This document shows, one piece after another, positions 19,906-31,449 of a stretch of 64,000 nt of DNA (position 1 is the first letter of the stretch; every line of letters begins with the position of its first letter). A model generated the notes under the pieces. That model did not search any database and was not told the origin of the DNA. It was given only the letters and a program-made list of their open reading frames with translations. Made by a program: the position numbers and the translations under genes. This stretch comes from Eutreptiella sp. 'Long Island Sound 2002' (taxonomy: Eukaryota > Euglenozoa > Euglenophyceae > Eutreptiales > Eutreptiaceae): positions 124,001 to 188,000 of the forward strand of contig OZ038385.1 of the NCBI GenBank assembly GCA_964036045.1, read 5' to 3'.

Positions 19906-21435
19906 TGCCGTGGCGGACTCGTCAATCGCATGCTTTACCGCGTCCTCCGCGCTCATGCCGTGTTGCTTGACCAGCTTCAGCGCCATTAGCGCGTTGTCCA
20001 CCCAAACAGCTTTCTTCAGCATTGCTGCCGCTTCCTCAAGGTCGTAGGTGTCAGTGCCGAACTGGCTCAGATGCTCCGGCGTGCGGTGCCGCACATTTGT
20101 GAGCTGCAGCAGGTTCGAGGCGCGCATCTCACTCCAATCCCCGTTCTCGGAGGCAGTGGCGACGAGCGCGGCATCGCCGTCGGCCGGGTGCACGCCCAAC
20201 GCCAGCAGCTTTTCGCGCTGCGCCGCGTTGCGCTCCTGGCGCGCGTGCGACCGCTGTGCCGCATTTGCGTCAAGCAGCCGGCACACCATCTCCCGCACTC
20301 CGCCTGGCATCCGGCGCTGGAGTGCCACGGCGCAGCTACTGCTAGCCCCCGCCGCATCGACAAGCCGCCGCAACGCAGCGGCATCGGCGTCGTCGAGTTT
20401 AGACACAATCGCCACGATGGCGGCAGTGGTCACCTCAGGGAGGTCCGTTGCAGCGCCTGCCGCCACAGCGCCTGCACGGGCGACCTCGCGGCCAATGGCC
20501 CAGCTTGGGCCGAACGCCAATCGTGGGCAGCACAGCACAGCGTCACGGTCGTGCGTGCCACTGCTGCGTGGGAAGTAGTTGATGTCACCGGGGATAAAGC
20601 TGTCGAACTGACCAACGTGCACTGTCCGGAAATCGTCATCTGGCACCGCCAGCTCAAATCCCGGCGCACTGGGGTCCAACTGGTACACGGCATTGGTGGA
20701 GCGGAGCCAGAACAGGTTGCGGAGGTGGTAGTCCGGATCTCGGGTAGAGCACTTAGTCCCGAACCGGGGGTCACCTTCCGGCCCGCCAGCCTCAACAGCA
20801 CCGACTGGCAGACACGAGGATAAGCGCGACTGGCGCCACTCTGCCGGGAATTCCTTCGCGTGAAACAGCACCCCATAATCCACCATTGCCCCGACGTTGC
20901 CATTGGCCTCATCACACTCGACGGGCTCCAGGTTCAGGAAGACATGGCAATGGTAGAGGTCTGTGGGCGACAGCTCAATGCCACCACGGGCGCACCGCGC
21001 CACCTCCCGGAATAGCGCCGCAAACCAGTCGGACACAGCTGGATCGCTGAACCTCAGCGCCCTGTTGCGCTCGCCAGACATGTGCTTCTGCAGCTCCGCC
21101 GGCGGCGTGACCAGCTCGTCATCGAATGCGGCGGCGGCGGCGGCTTCAAATCCCTCCGCGGCGCACCTGCCAGCCCAGTTGTCGAGTGCAGTGGGGGGAA
21201 GATGCAGCCGAACCCTCTGCAGAACTGGCGACCACGGCACAGTATCGCCACTACGGAGGCGCGAGAGGAGGGCATGAACGGCAGGGGTGGATCTGTGGCG
21301 GTCGGTTGCGCCCAGTGCAAGCCGCAGCCGCTGTCTCTGGTCCGACTTGTGTGGTTGCGTCTGTGCAGTTCCCAGTGGCTCGAGGGCCGCCGCAATGTTT
21401 GGTTGGTGGTGGCTGGGGGCACAGAAGGAGTCCAT
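19810..21435 (-). CDS. Hypothetical protein, 541 aa, unknown function
   Basis: An intact, GC-rich minus-strand frame. The ATG at 21,435 (MDSFCAPSHHQPN) is chosen over an upstream GTG at 21,555 because a good acceptor (TTTCAG then GTGCAGGACAG) lies just upstream. The central region is the most protein-like: DPAVSDWFAALFREVARCAR, LYHCHVFLNLEPVECDEANG, VDYGVLFHAKEFPAEWRQ, STRDPDYHLRNLFWLRSTNA and FDSFIPGDINYFPRSSGTHD. The C-terminal third is helical and Ala-rich (SKLDDADAAALRRLVDAAGA). It has no signal peptide or membrane segment and no motif I can assign. It ends TAG. A truncated duplicate of its 3' end lies immediately downstream. The Cys/His content does not form a regular zinc pattern. Confidence 0.7.
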   Translation of the reverse strand: MDSFCAPSHHQPNIAAALEPLGTAQTQPHKSDQRQRLRLALGATDRHRSTPAVHALLSRLRSGDTVPWSPVLQRVRLHLPPTALDNWAGRCAAEGFEAAAAAAFDDELVTPPAELQKHMSGERNRALRFSDPAVSDWFAALFREVARCARGGIELSPTDLYHCHVFLNLEPVECDEANGNVGAMVDYGVLFHAKEFPAEWRQSRLSSCLPVGAVEAGGPEGDPRFGTKCSTRDPDYHLRNLFWLRSTNAVYQLDPSAPGFELAVPDDDFRTVHVGQFDSFIPGDINYFPRSSGTHDRDAVLCCPRLAFGPSWAIGREVARAGAVAAGAATDLPEVTTAAIVAIVSKLDDADAAALRRLVDAAGASSSCAVALQRRMPGGVREMVCRLLDANAAQRSHARQERNAAQREKLLALGVHPADGDAALVATASENGDWSEMRASNLLQLTNVRHRTPEHLSQFGTDTYDLEEAAAMLKKAVWVDNALMALKLVKQHGMSAEDAVKHAIDESATATEEHIRAEFAALVETAPQIQTPRTETAQTCK

Positions 21436-22250
21436 GAAAGACGTCTGTCCTGCACCTGAAACGCAACCCACCCATGCATGGGGAGGCAGTGCGCAAAGTG
21501 CGTACACGGGCCATTCTATCCTCCTGCAATTGTGTACATAGGCAACTCCATACACACATAATCACGTACACACACCACTCTTTCCACACGCGCCGTCTTC
21601 CCACCCAGCCCCAGTTACGTCAGGCTGGCAAACCTTTTCCGGCTTAGATTTGAACTCCAAACAAGTCAGGATTCTGAGGAACAATTTTGGGCGGTGGTTT
21701 TTGAAACGGCGTGGGCACCTGCACGAGCACGGCTGTGCTCACTCAATGCCAGTGTGTCACCTGCACTACCACAATTCCATGTGCCTGTGGACCATGGTAC
21801 TGGCACGTGTGTGGTGCCTCATCCCGTGGGATCCCTGTGGATCATGCATCTTGTGACTGCTGTGGCATTGCCCTTTCTGCCTGTCTTCCTTGCCTGCACG
21901 TCAGCTGACAGACGGTTCCCTTGGAGGTCTCGGTTAGCCCGGGGCCAAACGGTCAAAAGGGCCTGAAACATCCTGCATGCCTGTTCGCTGGGTACCCCGG
22001 GGAGGGTCAGGGGTTTGCAAGTGCACATGGGGGTTGGAGGAGCACGCAAAAAAAAGGTTGCTCTTGTCCGCCAGATAGGCTTGGTGCTCATACAGCTCCG
22101 ATGATGCTGCTTTAAATTGTCAGCTGCAAATGATGCACTCCCCAGACCCACTTGTAGGCAGACGGTCAAAACTGGAAACAACCTCATCTGTGGGCTGTTG
22201 TCAGACAAAAGAATCCCCCTCTCAAGCACAAGCCCTGGACTGGTCCCCTT
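21436..22250. other. No confident gene
   Basis: Contains the presumed upstream part of the 541-aa gene (possible intron at ~21,460). The rest is ordinary sequence with short frames only. Confidence 0.4.
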
Positions 22251-22254
22251 TCTC

Positions 22255-22660
22255 TTTCTGCTGATTTACGCAGCGATTTCTGATTTGTCCCCAAGACAGC
22301 AGGGATTACGTGATCAATCTGGTTTCCCCAAGGTTGGTAGGTTCTATGTAGCTAGTTTACATCTCTGCCCAAGACGGTCGGGGTTACGCAAGATGCCGCC
22401 CTAAGATGGCAATGGTACGTCACCACTTCACTTTTACACGGGACGGCAAGGGTTACGTAGACAATTCTGGTTTGTTCCCGAGATGGTGGGGGTCACACAA
22501 CAATTATGCTCTGTTCCCGCAATGGCAAGGCTTACGCAGCCATTTCTGATTGCTCCTTGAGACGGCACAGTCCGCGCAGCCATCTATGATTTCTCCCTAG
22601 ACGGCCCGGTTTACGCAGCCATTCTTCATTGGTCCCCAAGATGGTGGCCAAGTGCCAATG
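22255..22660 (+). repeat. Degenerate ~45-bp minisatellite
   Basis: Units contain GATTTGTCCCCAAGAC, then GGCAGGGRTTACG-like and CAGCCATTTCTGATT-like blocks, about eight times. The core GACGGCAGGG resembles part of the 105-bp unit at 46.9-47.5 kb. Confidence 0.65.
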
Positions 22661-22679
22661 GTATGAAGGGTGCACCGAA

Positions 22680-25225
22680 GCCCAGTCCATAGCCCCAACT
22701 CGAGGGGCCACGTCGAAGCTTGGGAGTGCATCACCACAAGTTGAGGGGCCACACCGGAGTGTGGGAGTCCATAACTCCAACTCGAGGGGCCACATTGAAG
22801 CATGAGAGTCCATCACACAAACTCAAGGAAGCATGCCGAAGGGTGAGAGTCCAGAGCCAAACCTCGAAGTGCCACGCCGAAGTATGGAAACCCCGAACCC
22901 CGACTCAAGGGGCCACGCCAAAGCGTGAGTCTGACCATCTAGCCACACAGGCAAAGCACTGGAACCTCACTGAACAATGTGGCAGAGCCCGTACTGAGGG
23001 GATGCCCAACACAAAACCTCTCAAGGTACAAAGTGCCCCAAGTGGAGGGCCACACCGAAAAGCAAGAGTCCGTAACCCCAACTTGAGGGGCCACACTGGA
23101 GTGTGGAAGTCCATCACCCCAACTCAAGGGGCCACCACGAAGTGTGGGAGTCCGTAACCCCATTTGGTGGGCCACGCCGAAGCGTGAGACTCCATAACCC
23201 CCACTCATGGGGCCTAACCGTAGCGTGACAATCCATCACCCCAACTCTTGGGGCCATGCCAAAGCATGAGAGTCCATCACCCCTCAACTCAACTCAACTC
23301 AACTCAACTCAACTCAACAACTCAAGTGGCCAAACCGACTGTGGCAGTCCATCGCCCCAAGTTGAGGTGCCACACCAGAGTGTGGGAGTTCATAACCCCA
23401 ACTTGAGGGGCAAGACCGGAGTGTGTAGTCCATAACCAAAACTCAAAGGGCCACACCAAAGTGTGAGAGTCCATCAGCCCAACGCAAGGGGCCACGTCGA
23501 AGCGTGGGAGTCCATAACCCCACCTCAAGAAGCCATGCCAAAGCGTGAGAGTCAAATCTCCCCAGCTCGAGAGGCCACGGCGAAGCGTGCAAGTCCACAG
23601 CCCCAACTCAAGAGGCCAGGCCGAAGTGCAAGAGTCCATCACCCCAAGTGGAAGGGTCACACCGAAACTTGAGAGTGTTTAACTCCAGGGGCCACACCGG
23701 AGCCTGGGAGTCCATAACACCAACTTGAAGTGCGAGAAGAGAGTGCGGGAGTCCATAATCCCAACCCAAGGGGCCACGCCAAAGCATGAGCGTCCATCAC
23801 CCGATCTCGAGGACCCCAAGTCGAAGGGTCACACCGAAGCATGAGGGTCCATAACCCCAAATCGAGGGGCCAAGCCAAAGTGTGGGGGTCCATCACCTCA
23901 ACTTGAGGGGCCAAGCCGCTTCGGCGTGACAGTCCATCACCCCAAGTTGAGGGGTCACACCAAAGCTTGAGAGTCCATAACCCCAACCCTACGGGCCACG
24001 CTGAAGCATGACAGTCCATCACCACAACTCCAGCGGCCACGCTAGAGCATGAGAGTCCATCACCCCAACTCAAGGAAGCATGCCGCGGCGTGAAAGTGAA
24101 GAGCCGAAACTTGAGGTGCCACGCCAAAGCGTGGAAACCCCTAACCCCAACTCATGGGGCCACGCCAAAGTGTGAGACTCCACAACCTCCACTCAAGGAG
24201 CCTAACCGAAGCGTGACAACCCATCACCCCAACTCCAGGGGCCACGCCGAAGCATGAGAGTCCATTAGTCCAACTCGAGAGGCCGCGCCAAAGCGTGGGA
24301 GTCCATCACCCCAACTCGAGGGGCCACGCCGAAGCTTGAGTCCATCGCCCTAAATAGGGGGCCACCCTGAAGCATGAGAGTCCATAACCCCAACTCAAGG
24401 GGCCACACCGAAGGTGAGAGTGCATCGCCCCAACTCGAGGGGCCATGCCGAAGCTTGGGAGTCCATAGCCCCAACATGAGAGGCCACGCTGCAGTCTCAC
24501 GCTTACGTGTGGCCCCTTGAGTTGGGTTTATGGACTCCCACATTATATGGTGGCCCTCATGTTTCAAGGTGGCCGTTGGAGTTGGAGTGATGAACTCTCA
24601 CGCTTTGGCGTGACCCTTTGAGTTTGGGTTATGGACTCCACACTCCGGTCTTGCCCCTCAAGGTGGGTCCCACACTCTGGTGTGGCCCCTCAACTTGGGG
24701 TGATGGACTCCCACAGTCGGTTTGGCCACATGAGTTGGGGGGTTGGACTCCCACACTTCAGCATGGCCCTTTGAGTTGGGGTGATGGACTCCCACGCTTC
24801 GAAGTGTGGCGACTATCACGCTTCAGCATGGCTCCTTGAGTTGGGGTGATGGACTCTCGTGCTTCGGCGTAGCCCCTTGAAGTTGCAGTGATGGACTATC
24901 ACGCTTCGGCTGGGCCCCTTGAGTGGGGGTTATTGCGTCTCATGCTTCGGCGTGGCCCCTTGAGTTGGGGTGATGGACTCCCGCACTCCAGTTTGGCCCC
25001 TCAAGTTGGGGTTATGGACTTCCACGCTTCGTGGCCCCTTGAGTTGGGGTTAGGGGCTTCCATGCTTTGGTGTGGCACCTCAAGTTTTGGCTGTATTTAG
25101 CAATGCATGGTTTCTCACGCTTCGGCATGCTTCCCTGGGTTGGGGTGATGGACTCTCATGTCTTAGCATGGCCGCTAGAGTTGGGGTGATAGACTCTCAT
25201 GCTTCGGCGTGCCCCCTCAACTTGT
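22680..25225. repeat. 41-bp minisatellite array with orientation switch near 24,490
   Basis: The basic unit is GAGTCCATCACCCCAACTCG followed by AGGGGCCACGCCGAAGCGTG, with a measured spacing of 41 bp (for example 24,258 to 24,299). From 22,680 to ~24,490 units lie in this orientation; from ~24,500 to 25,225 they are reverse-complemented (GGCCCCTTGAGTTGGGGTGA then TGGACTC). An (AACTC)n microsatellite sits at about 23,284-23,325. The array is highly diverged between units. Reading frames in it are artefacts. Confidence 0.9.
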
Positions 25226-25660
25226 GATCTATGACACGTGTTGCAAAAGTTACATAATATTCTACACCCCACACATCTTACCCCAAGAACCCAAAGATTG
25301 AAACTAGGACCCCCAGCATCGATGAGAGGAACCATCAAAATAAAACAATTCCATGGCACCTTGGTCTGGATCAAACCGGGGTGGCTGAAAGCACTTGCCA
25401 CACTGAATAAGACACCGAAGCTTTCCTTGGATCTTGCCGCAAGCCGTATTGGTGACAATGGTGCACGAGTGGTGTATGCCGTAGCTTATCTATATGTGCA
25501 TTTGGATGTTTGTGACAACGAAGTCATTGAGGAATGTGTGCCTCAACCATGATACATTCCATTGGAAAATGCGCAATGCAACAACAAGTACCGCATGATG
25601 CAACCATCTGCACCCTCCAACTAACTACGTTATGTTAAGGTAGAGTACGGCAGCATTTAA
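25226..25660 (+). other. Possible LRR-like gene fragment
   Basis: Within a plus-strand frame, 25,412-25,500 reads LSLDLAASRIGDNGARVV, similar to one leucine-rich repeat of the ribonuclease-inhibitor type (LDL..N.IGD.GA). Only one repeat is visible, so this is weak. Confidence 0.2.
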
Positions 25661-26320
25661 TGTGGATAGTGACAGTGACAGTGACAGTGATAGTGACGGC
25701 AGCTACAGCATTTCAAGTTGTAGAACTAGTAGTACTTCTAGCCATGTTGGTATTCTAGCGGCGCCCTCAAAAGTACAGCATCTGCCAATGCATTCATGGT
25801 GTGGGGCAAGGTAGTAGGTGAAAATGGAAAAATGGTGCGACAACGAGGGAAGGTGCCAATGCCAAATTGCCAAATGTGATTTGTTCTTGCCCTATCAAAG
25901 AAAAGGGAAATTTTCATGAAGCCGTTGAGGTTGACGCAACACGCCCATTCAGCTGTACCATGTATTCAATGCAATGCGCTCACAACTGGTCATCCTAAAT
26001 CTGATTGCACAAGCAATGTGTGTCCATTGAAAGAGATATTTGAAAACAAACCAAGAATAAACACTTTTTTGTTTCTTGCCACAATTGACCAACCATTGCC
26101 TGCCCACCCAACCACCCTCCAACGTGGGAAAGCTCTACACACACCATTCCTACACAAAGGCATAACCCAAGCACAAAGCACCACCACTTCTCTTTCAACC
26201 AATTTGGGACATAGCACACCTTTCTTTCCTCAATTCATTTGCACACCACTCCATTTCGTTGATTGTCGTCGCAGGGTAAGGTCAAAGATTGTTTCACAGT
26301 ATGCTACATTACTCCGGTAA
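25655..26320 (+). pseudogene. Fragments with (Ser-Asp)n and a CCHC-like zinc knuckle
   Basis: 25,663-25,705 encodes VDSDSDSDSDSDG, reminiscent of the SDSD tract in WW/VWAKA copy D. A frame from 25,916 reads MKPLRLTQHAHSAV, then CIQCNALTTGHPKSDC. This is a C-x2-C-x6-H-x4-C pattern like zinc knuckles found in transposase and Gag proteins. The frame continues ~110 codons without other recognisable features. The two segments are in different frames, so this is at best a remnant of a transposon gene. Confidence 0.3.
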
Positions 26321-27622
26321 CACCAGCCCCAAACTCCCTTACCCCCCCTCTCCGTGGTACTGAAAAATGGGTGGCAACCAACCAAAAATCGCCGACAATA
26401 GGCAAATATTGTTACTCAACGGATGGTCCCCACCCCCCAACCCCCCCCTATGTTACCCGAGTCACATAAGGGCTGTGAAACAAGCCTTGAAGGCGCAGAT
26501 CATCTGTGCCAAACTGCTCAACATGTAAAGTAAAAGCAATACCCAGCCCAGATTGGCGATGTAAAGCAAACCAAGGCACAAGAAAACCCCTCAGTGTTGA
26601 TTCTTGTCATGCTACTGGACCAAGAGGCCTCCTTTGTTTGTGACTGTAATACGCGGCATTGCTTCGCCACGAACTTACTCCTCATTCGTCTGCACATTAT
26701 GGGAATTGCACCTTTGGGCACATACTGTCGCATTGTAGACCCCTGCTGGCGATATTTGTGCTACTGGCCCATGCACTACATGAGGTGCGGTAACCGGTGA
26801 CGATGAGGAAAATGTCCAAAATGTGGTCGAGTTGGCAGATAAAGCACAAAAAGCGATGGAAATAATCAATTACAATGGATCGAAAAAAATCCAACATCGC
26901 CTCATTGTGCAGGCATCTCACTCCTCAGGAGCCTGCCACGCAGGCAACTAGAGGTGGAAGAGAAGGCAAGCGAGGAACAAGACCGAACAACACAATAGTA
27001 GACACCGGACTCCTCGCTTGGACCGTCGCGCATGCCGTTGCGCCGCAACCCCATCTGTCACGCGTGAAGCTGAATCCCAGCTCAGCAAACCTGAAAACTT
27101 TCGTTGCCATGGCTCATTGAACGTAGCTCCACAGAAAAGATGTGGCTAGATGAAGATATGATGCCCATGCGGCTGCTTTTCACAACTTTGTGTACCTCGT
27201 CCAAAGAGTGTAACATTGCGTCCACCCTAGTTCACAACGAGTGAAATACTGGAATTCAAATTGCATTTCCAAAATGTCGCATTTGTTATGCATTTTCTTG
27301 TCTATCACCTTTCGTCGTGAAAATGTCATGCCATAGTTGTTCTTCACCAAGGCAAGGGCTCTTAGGTCTCACAAAGTGCATGGTGTGTTTTTTGATTGCA
27401 AGGTTCTCAAGATGCCGGGTTGATCTAAGTGGGGGGGGCGTTCGAGCGTATGGGGATGGACATGAAATTACAGTCACAGTTTCCGAGTGTCCTTTCCCCC
27501 CCGGGAGGGTGGCATGCCCAACCAAATCATGACAAAAATATCAAGGATTGGGATTCTTTTCGTGCTTTTGTGTGATTCTATTAACAAATTTTCCTTCACA
27601 TGTAGGAGTGTTACCCTGAAGC
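26321..27622. other. No confident gene
   Basis: Moderate-complexity sequence without conserved features. A possible acceptor (TTCCTTCACATGTAG) lies at ~27,590-27,605 just upstream of the next gene's ATG, so a 5' UTR exon may lie here. Confidence 0.4.
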
Positions 27623-28517
27623 ATGGCCAATTTTCGAGGTTTGGTTGGAGGTGGTGTTGGTGTCGGACTATCGTACGGCTTGTTCGGGGTCATTCACGAC
27701 ACCTTTGGCCGACTACACGAGTCGGTAGTACATCCGGCAATTGCAACATGCGAGACGCCCGTCGTTCCCGCCGTCAAGGCACTTCACCCCGTGTTTGGGG
27801 CGTCATTGGGTCATTTGACGGAGCACTCTTCAAAAGTGGTGATGTTCGGCGTTGCGGCCTTGGCCGCCGCCTACACGGGATACGTGACGTGGAAAGCTTT
27901 GAGGTGGCTCCGGAGTTGGAAACTCTCTGACCTTCTGCCCGTGGGGAGAGGTCGAGTTCAATCGGTCATCAGTAATTTGGCGGATGGAATTTTTCAAATG
28001 GATCGCAAAGTGAGCACATTGGAGGAAGCAGTCGGAGTGTTGCACAATGCCGCGGATAGCGGGATTGCATCAGTTCAAACAGAGGTGAACGTGTTGCACA
28101 CCAAAATGAAACGTGTTAACCGTACCGTTGACCGAGTCGAGGAAACGGTTTCCCGAGTGGAAGAGCAAGCAAATAGTGCCCAACAAGGTTTGCTACACTG
28201 TGCGACCCGCTCTGTGGTGTATATTAGTTTGTTCCTTTCCTTGTCATACAGAGGCGATGTCGGGTCAACGAAAAAGGCGTTCGCTAATCCTCAACTTTCA
28301 ACCTTTGGCCGTTCTCCAAAAATTTGCACAGTCCCAAATGGCCCATTTCCAAGGAAGGTTGCAGGGCTCAAGTGGCTCAAAGCAAGCGCAAAAACGGGCT
28401 ACAAACACTTGTTTGGGCATCTCAAGTGGTCGGGGAACACCTTTGGAACAAGTGATTGTTGAGCCCCAGGGGTCCATCTCCTTCTCAAAAGAACCTAAGG
28501 CGGGTATCAAAATGTAG
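27623..28517 (+). CDS. Hypothetical membrane-anchored coiled-coil protein, two exons
   Basis: The ATG at 27,623 opens a 565-nt exon ending at 28,187 (CAACAAG|GTTTGC). The intron 28,188-28,251 ends TTTCCTTGTCATACAG. Exon 2 (28,252-28,517) restores the frame with GAG and runs to TAG, giving 276 residues. The N terminus is Gly-rich and hydrophobic (LVGGGVGVGLSYGLFG), and a membrane-helix candidate lies at ~71-95 (KVVMFGVAALAAAYTGYVTW). A heptad-like coiled coil at ~115-187 contains MDRKVSTLEEAVGVLHNAA and MKRVNRTVDRVEETVSRVEE. Exon 2 is basic, Gln/Ser-rich (SGQRKRRSLILNF). The organisation resembles small membrane-tethered coiled-coil proteins, but no family is recognised. The intron is supported by frame continuity: the unspliced frame would change character completely. 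Confidence 0.6.
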
Positions 28518-30975
28518 CTCGGAGTATCCGGTGCACAAAGCAACGTGCAACACAAAAAGCAACTTCGTCACGTGATCATGAGTCTTTGACATGGCATGGC
28601 GCGTAGGGTCCATGAACTCACTTACACTCTGTGATGAGCGTCGGGTCAGTGTGTTATCCCACTACGACCTATATCACACCTGGGCATTGTGCTACTTTTA
28701 CCACGTGGATACATCCTCCAAAATTGGGCACAATGTAAATGGCCGGCAATAGGTGCTCTCGCTAGTCACAAAGTGTCGAACACGTTCGTTTGCCGGAGAA
28801 CAGAAGTCATGCGGCACATGGACGAAAAACAGCATTGATCTCATGCCATTCTTTGTGCCCAAGCCCCATTACGGTTGTGGTGAAAAACGACCAAACGATA
28901 ATGGCAAAAAAAAAGTTCCGAAGGAAAATTTCGACTTAGATATAAACAGAGAGAATTTCACACCTTTTATTTGCCGCCCGTGTACATTCGGCAGGGCAAC
29001 TTCGTAAAGCCCTTGTCCAGAACACATTTAAATGTTCCGTACTTAGTTCCTTGAGCAATTCCCTTGGTTCTCCTGCAGCAAACACCACATACTATCAACA
29101 CATGCACACACTTCCATCAGCACCAAAAACTCGTTAAACAATACAAAAAAGCACCTCTTCAAGATGTACAAACATGGCTCAAGGAAAACCCATTCGAGAC
29201 TTCCAAACACTCCCACCCACTTCCCGTGACAACCCCTGGAAACCCACATTCACCATCTACAGCACCTCCTCTCTCACGCCCACCCCCCTCTCCTGTCCCC
29301 AAAGAAAAACACGACCCCCACCAACAAACGCCCTAACCAAGGACGCAGCATATAAAAAGAAAACCTCCAAGTCACATATGCTTCAATGATGCACCAACAC
29401 AAGAGTAATGACATAGGCTCACTACCCCACTTTTTCGCCACACGTTTCCTGCACCCTAACACTTCAGCATGAAATGGGGTTAGGCTCCGCAAGCGACATG
29501 GGGGTCTCAGCCCGTGCAGAAATTCCGGGTACGGAAACCTCTTGTCTTCTCCTTTCCCCCATTATACATTTCTTGACCACCATTTTGAGAAGTGGGTTCA
29601 AACTGAGGTGGGCACGTGTTTTTGCCTGCTCCATTTCCGAGTATGGTGTGGGTCCCAAAAAATACAGCATCTTCCTCCTTAGCCACTGCTGTAGTTTTCC
29701 TTTTCTGGGCGGGGGGGGGGGGGGTCGGGGGTTAAGGAGAGATGGAGAGAGTGGTAGTGGGTGCAAGATGGTGGGCTTCAAGTGCAAGTCCCAATTCATA
29801 AAGCCTATCAATAATTGCAAACAAAGTTCATTCAAGCATTCATTTTGTGGCGGCTTAGGCCCATGCTTGGCAAAGTCCGTGTGTAGTGCAAGAGACATGT
29901 CAGAAATAAGAGTGAATTCAAAGCAATTGGGTGTAACAGTAATATAGGAGGCAAGGGAAAACAAATGAGTTGAATTGAGTGAAATGATTGAATTGGATCT
30001 GTGCGCCGTAGAAGGTTGGGTGTGTAGTGGGAAAAGGCGCAGCTTGGGGGTGCTATTGGATGTGTGGAGATGTGGGCAGAGGGTTGGTGTGTATGCTAGT
30101 TGTGGTTTTGTACGTGTGTGGAAAGTGCATCAGTGTGCTGAGGTGCAACATGTGCATATATATATAGTGTACATTACGTCGATGCTGATACCGGTGATGG
30201 CGGTGCTGTTCGTGTTGTGTGGGTGTGGGTGGGTGGGTGTTGTGGGTGGGTGTATGTGTGTGTGCGCACGCGTGCGTGGGTGTGTGGGTGTGGGTGTGTC
30301 GTTCACGAGCTCCTCCGTGGGCTATTTTTGTGGTCTCGGGAAGGGACGGTTCATTTGCTTCGTCCAGCACTGAACCTTCTTCCATCACTGTCATCTTCAC
30401 CAGACCGAAAGACGTCTAGGATAGCTCTGCTGTTGCAGAGGAGTTTTATTTCCACCGTTTTTCTTGCTTTGTTCTAGTCTCGCGGTTCTCAACATGTGTG
30501 GGTGTGGGTGTGTGGGTGGGTGGGTGGGTGGGTGGGTGTGTTGTCTCCCTGGAGGGGCATTCCGCTTCGCTTTACAGGTGGACAAATGAGGTGCCGATGG
30601 ATCCTATGACTAGTATGTGTTCGCACAGGTGGAACGTTCGAAATTTGAAATATCACAACATACAAATGAATTCAACCGGTGTTTGCGCCCCATGCCAAGG
30701 CAAACCGTTTTTACGTGAAGCTATTTGGTAGGTACACAAGTCTGTTCACCCCCCTGTTTGTAGGGGTTCGTTGTCAAGCAAGTCTTGGGGATAGGGTAGT
30801 GGTTCTTGCCCTTTTGGTTGCTTGTACTGGGTTACAGCACCGTACACACTGCATACATGAAACTACGTGGGGTGAACATTCCGGGGGGGGGGGGGGGGGT
30901 TCTGTCATTTGCATGCCTATGACCGGTTACTGAGGAGTCCTGTTTCTTGTGCCCACTTGCGTGTGACATGGTGCA
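28518..30975. other. Gene-poor interval with GT/GGGT microsatellites
   Basis: No convincing gene. A 157-codon plus frame at 29,474-29,947 and its antisense lack family features. G/T-rich microsatellites (TGTGGGTG)n occur at ~30,218-30,300 and (GGGT)n at ~30,494-30,545. A 17-G run lies at 30,883-30,899. Confidence 0.45.
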
Positions 30976-30979
30976 ATGC

Positions 30980-31240
30980 ATGGTGGGCGACCAATCCCTA
31001 GAACCTGCAGAGGAGGCGAGCCCGAGGGTAGTTTGGTGGGCGACTAATCCCCAGAACCGGTGGAGGAGGCCACCCCGTGTGCAGTTCGGTGGGCGACCGA
31101 TCCCTAGAACCGACGGAGGAGGCGGCCCCGTGTGCTCTTCAGTGGGCCACCGATCCCCACAACCTGCGCAGGAGGTGGCCCCTCACGTTGTTTGGCGGGC
31201 GACCAATCCCAAAGGAGGTGGCCCCACGGTTAAGCATGGA
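30980..31240 (+). repeat. ~53-bp tandem repeat, five copies
   Basis: GTGGGCGACCAATCCCTAGA followed by ACC..CGGAGGAGGC recurs at 30,983, 31,037, 31,089, 31,142 and ~31,195. Units diverge by a few substitutions each. Confidence 0.85.
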
Positions 31241-31449
31241 TCTCTTGCCTCAACTTGCTGGCACCATGTGGTGCTCCAAATTTGTACAGGGTGGGGAGAG
31301 GTAAAAAGGAGCAAACCTGCGGGTCGATGGTTTCTCCTAGGGGGAAAACTGATTGTAGACAACCAAAGGACAGGGAGGAGTGACGGAGTTGCACGCGAAG
31401 GGCGTGTTAGACCTCCCTTTCGTTTTTTTTTAATTTTTTCAATTTTTAT

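Noticed and set aside
22680-25225. CRISPR-like regular repeats
   Set aside because: The 41-bp units are contiguous and diverged, and include an orientation switch; this is a minisatellite.
29464-29964. 157- to 166-codon frames on both strands as a gene
   Set aside because: Both strands are open, a G run lies in the middle, and no motif or splice support decides between them.
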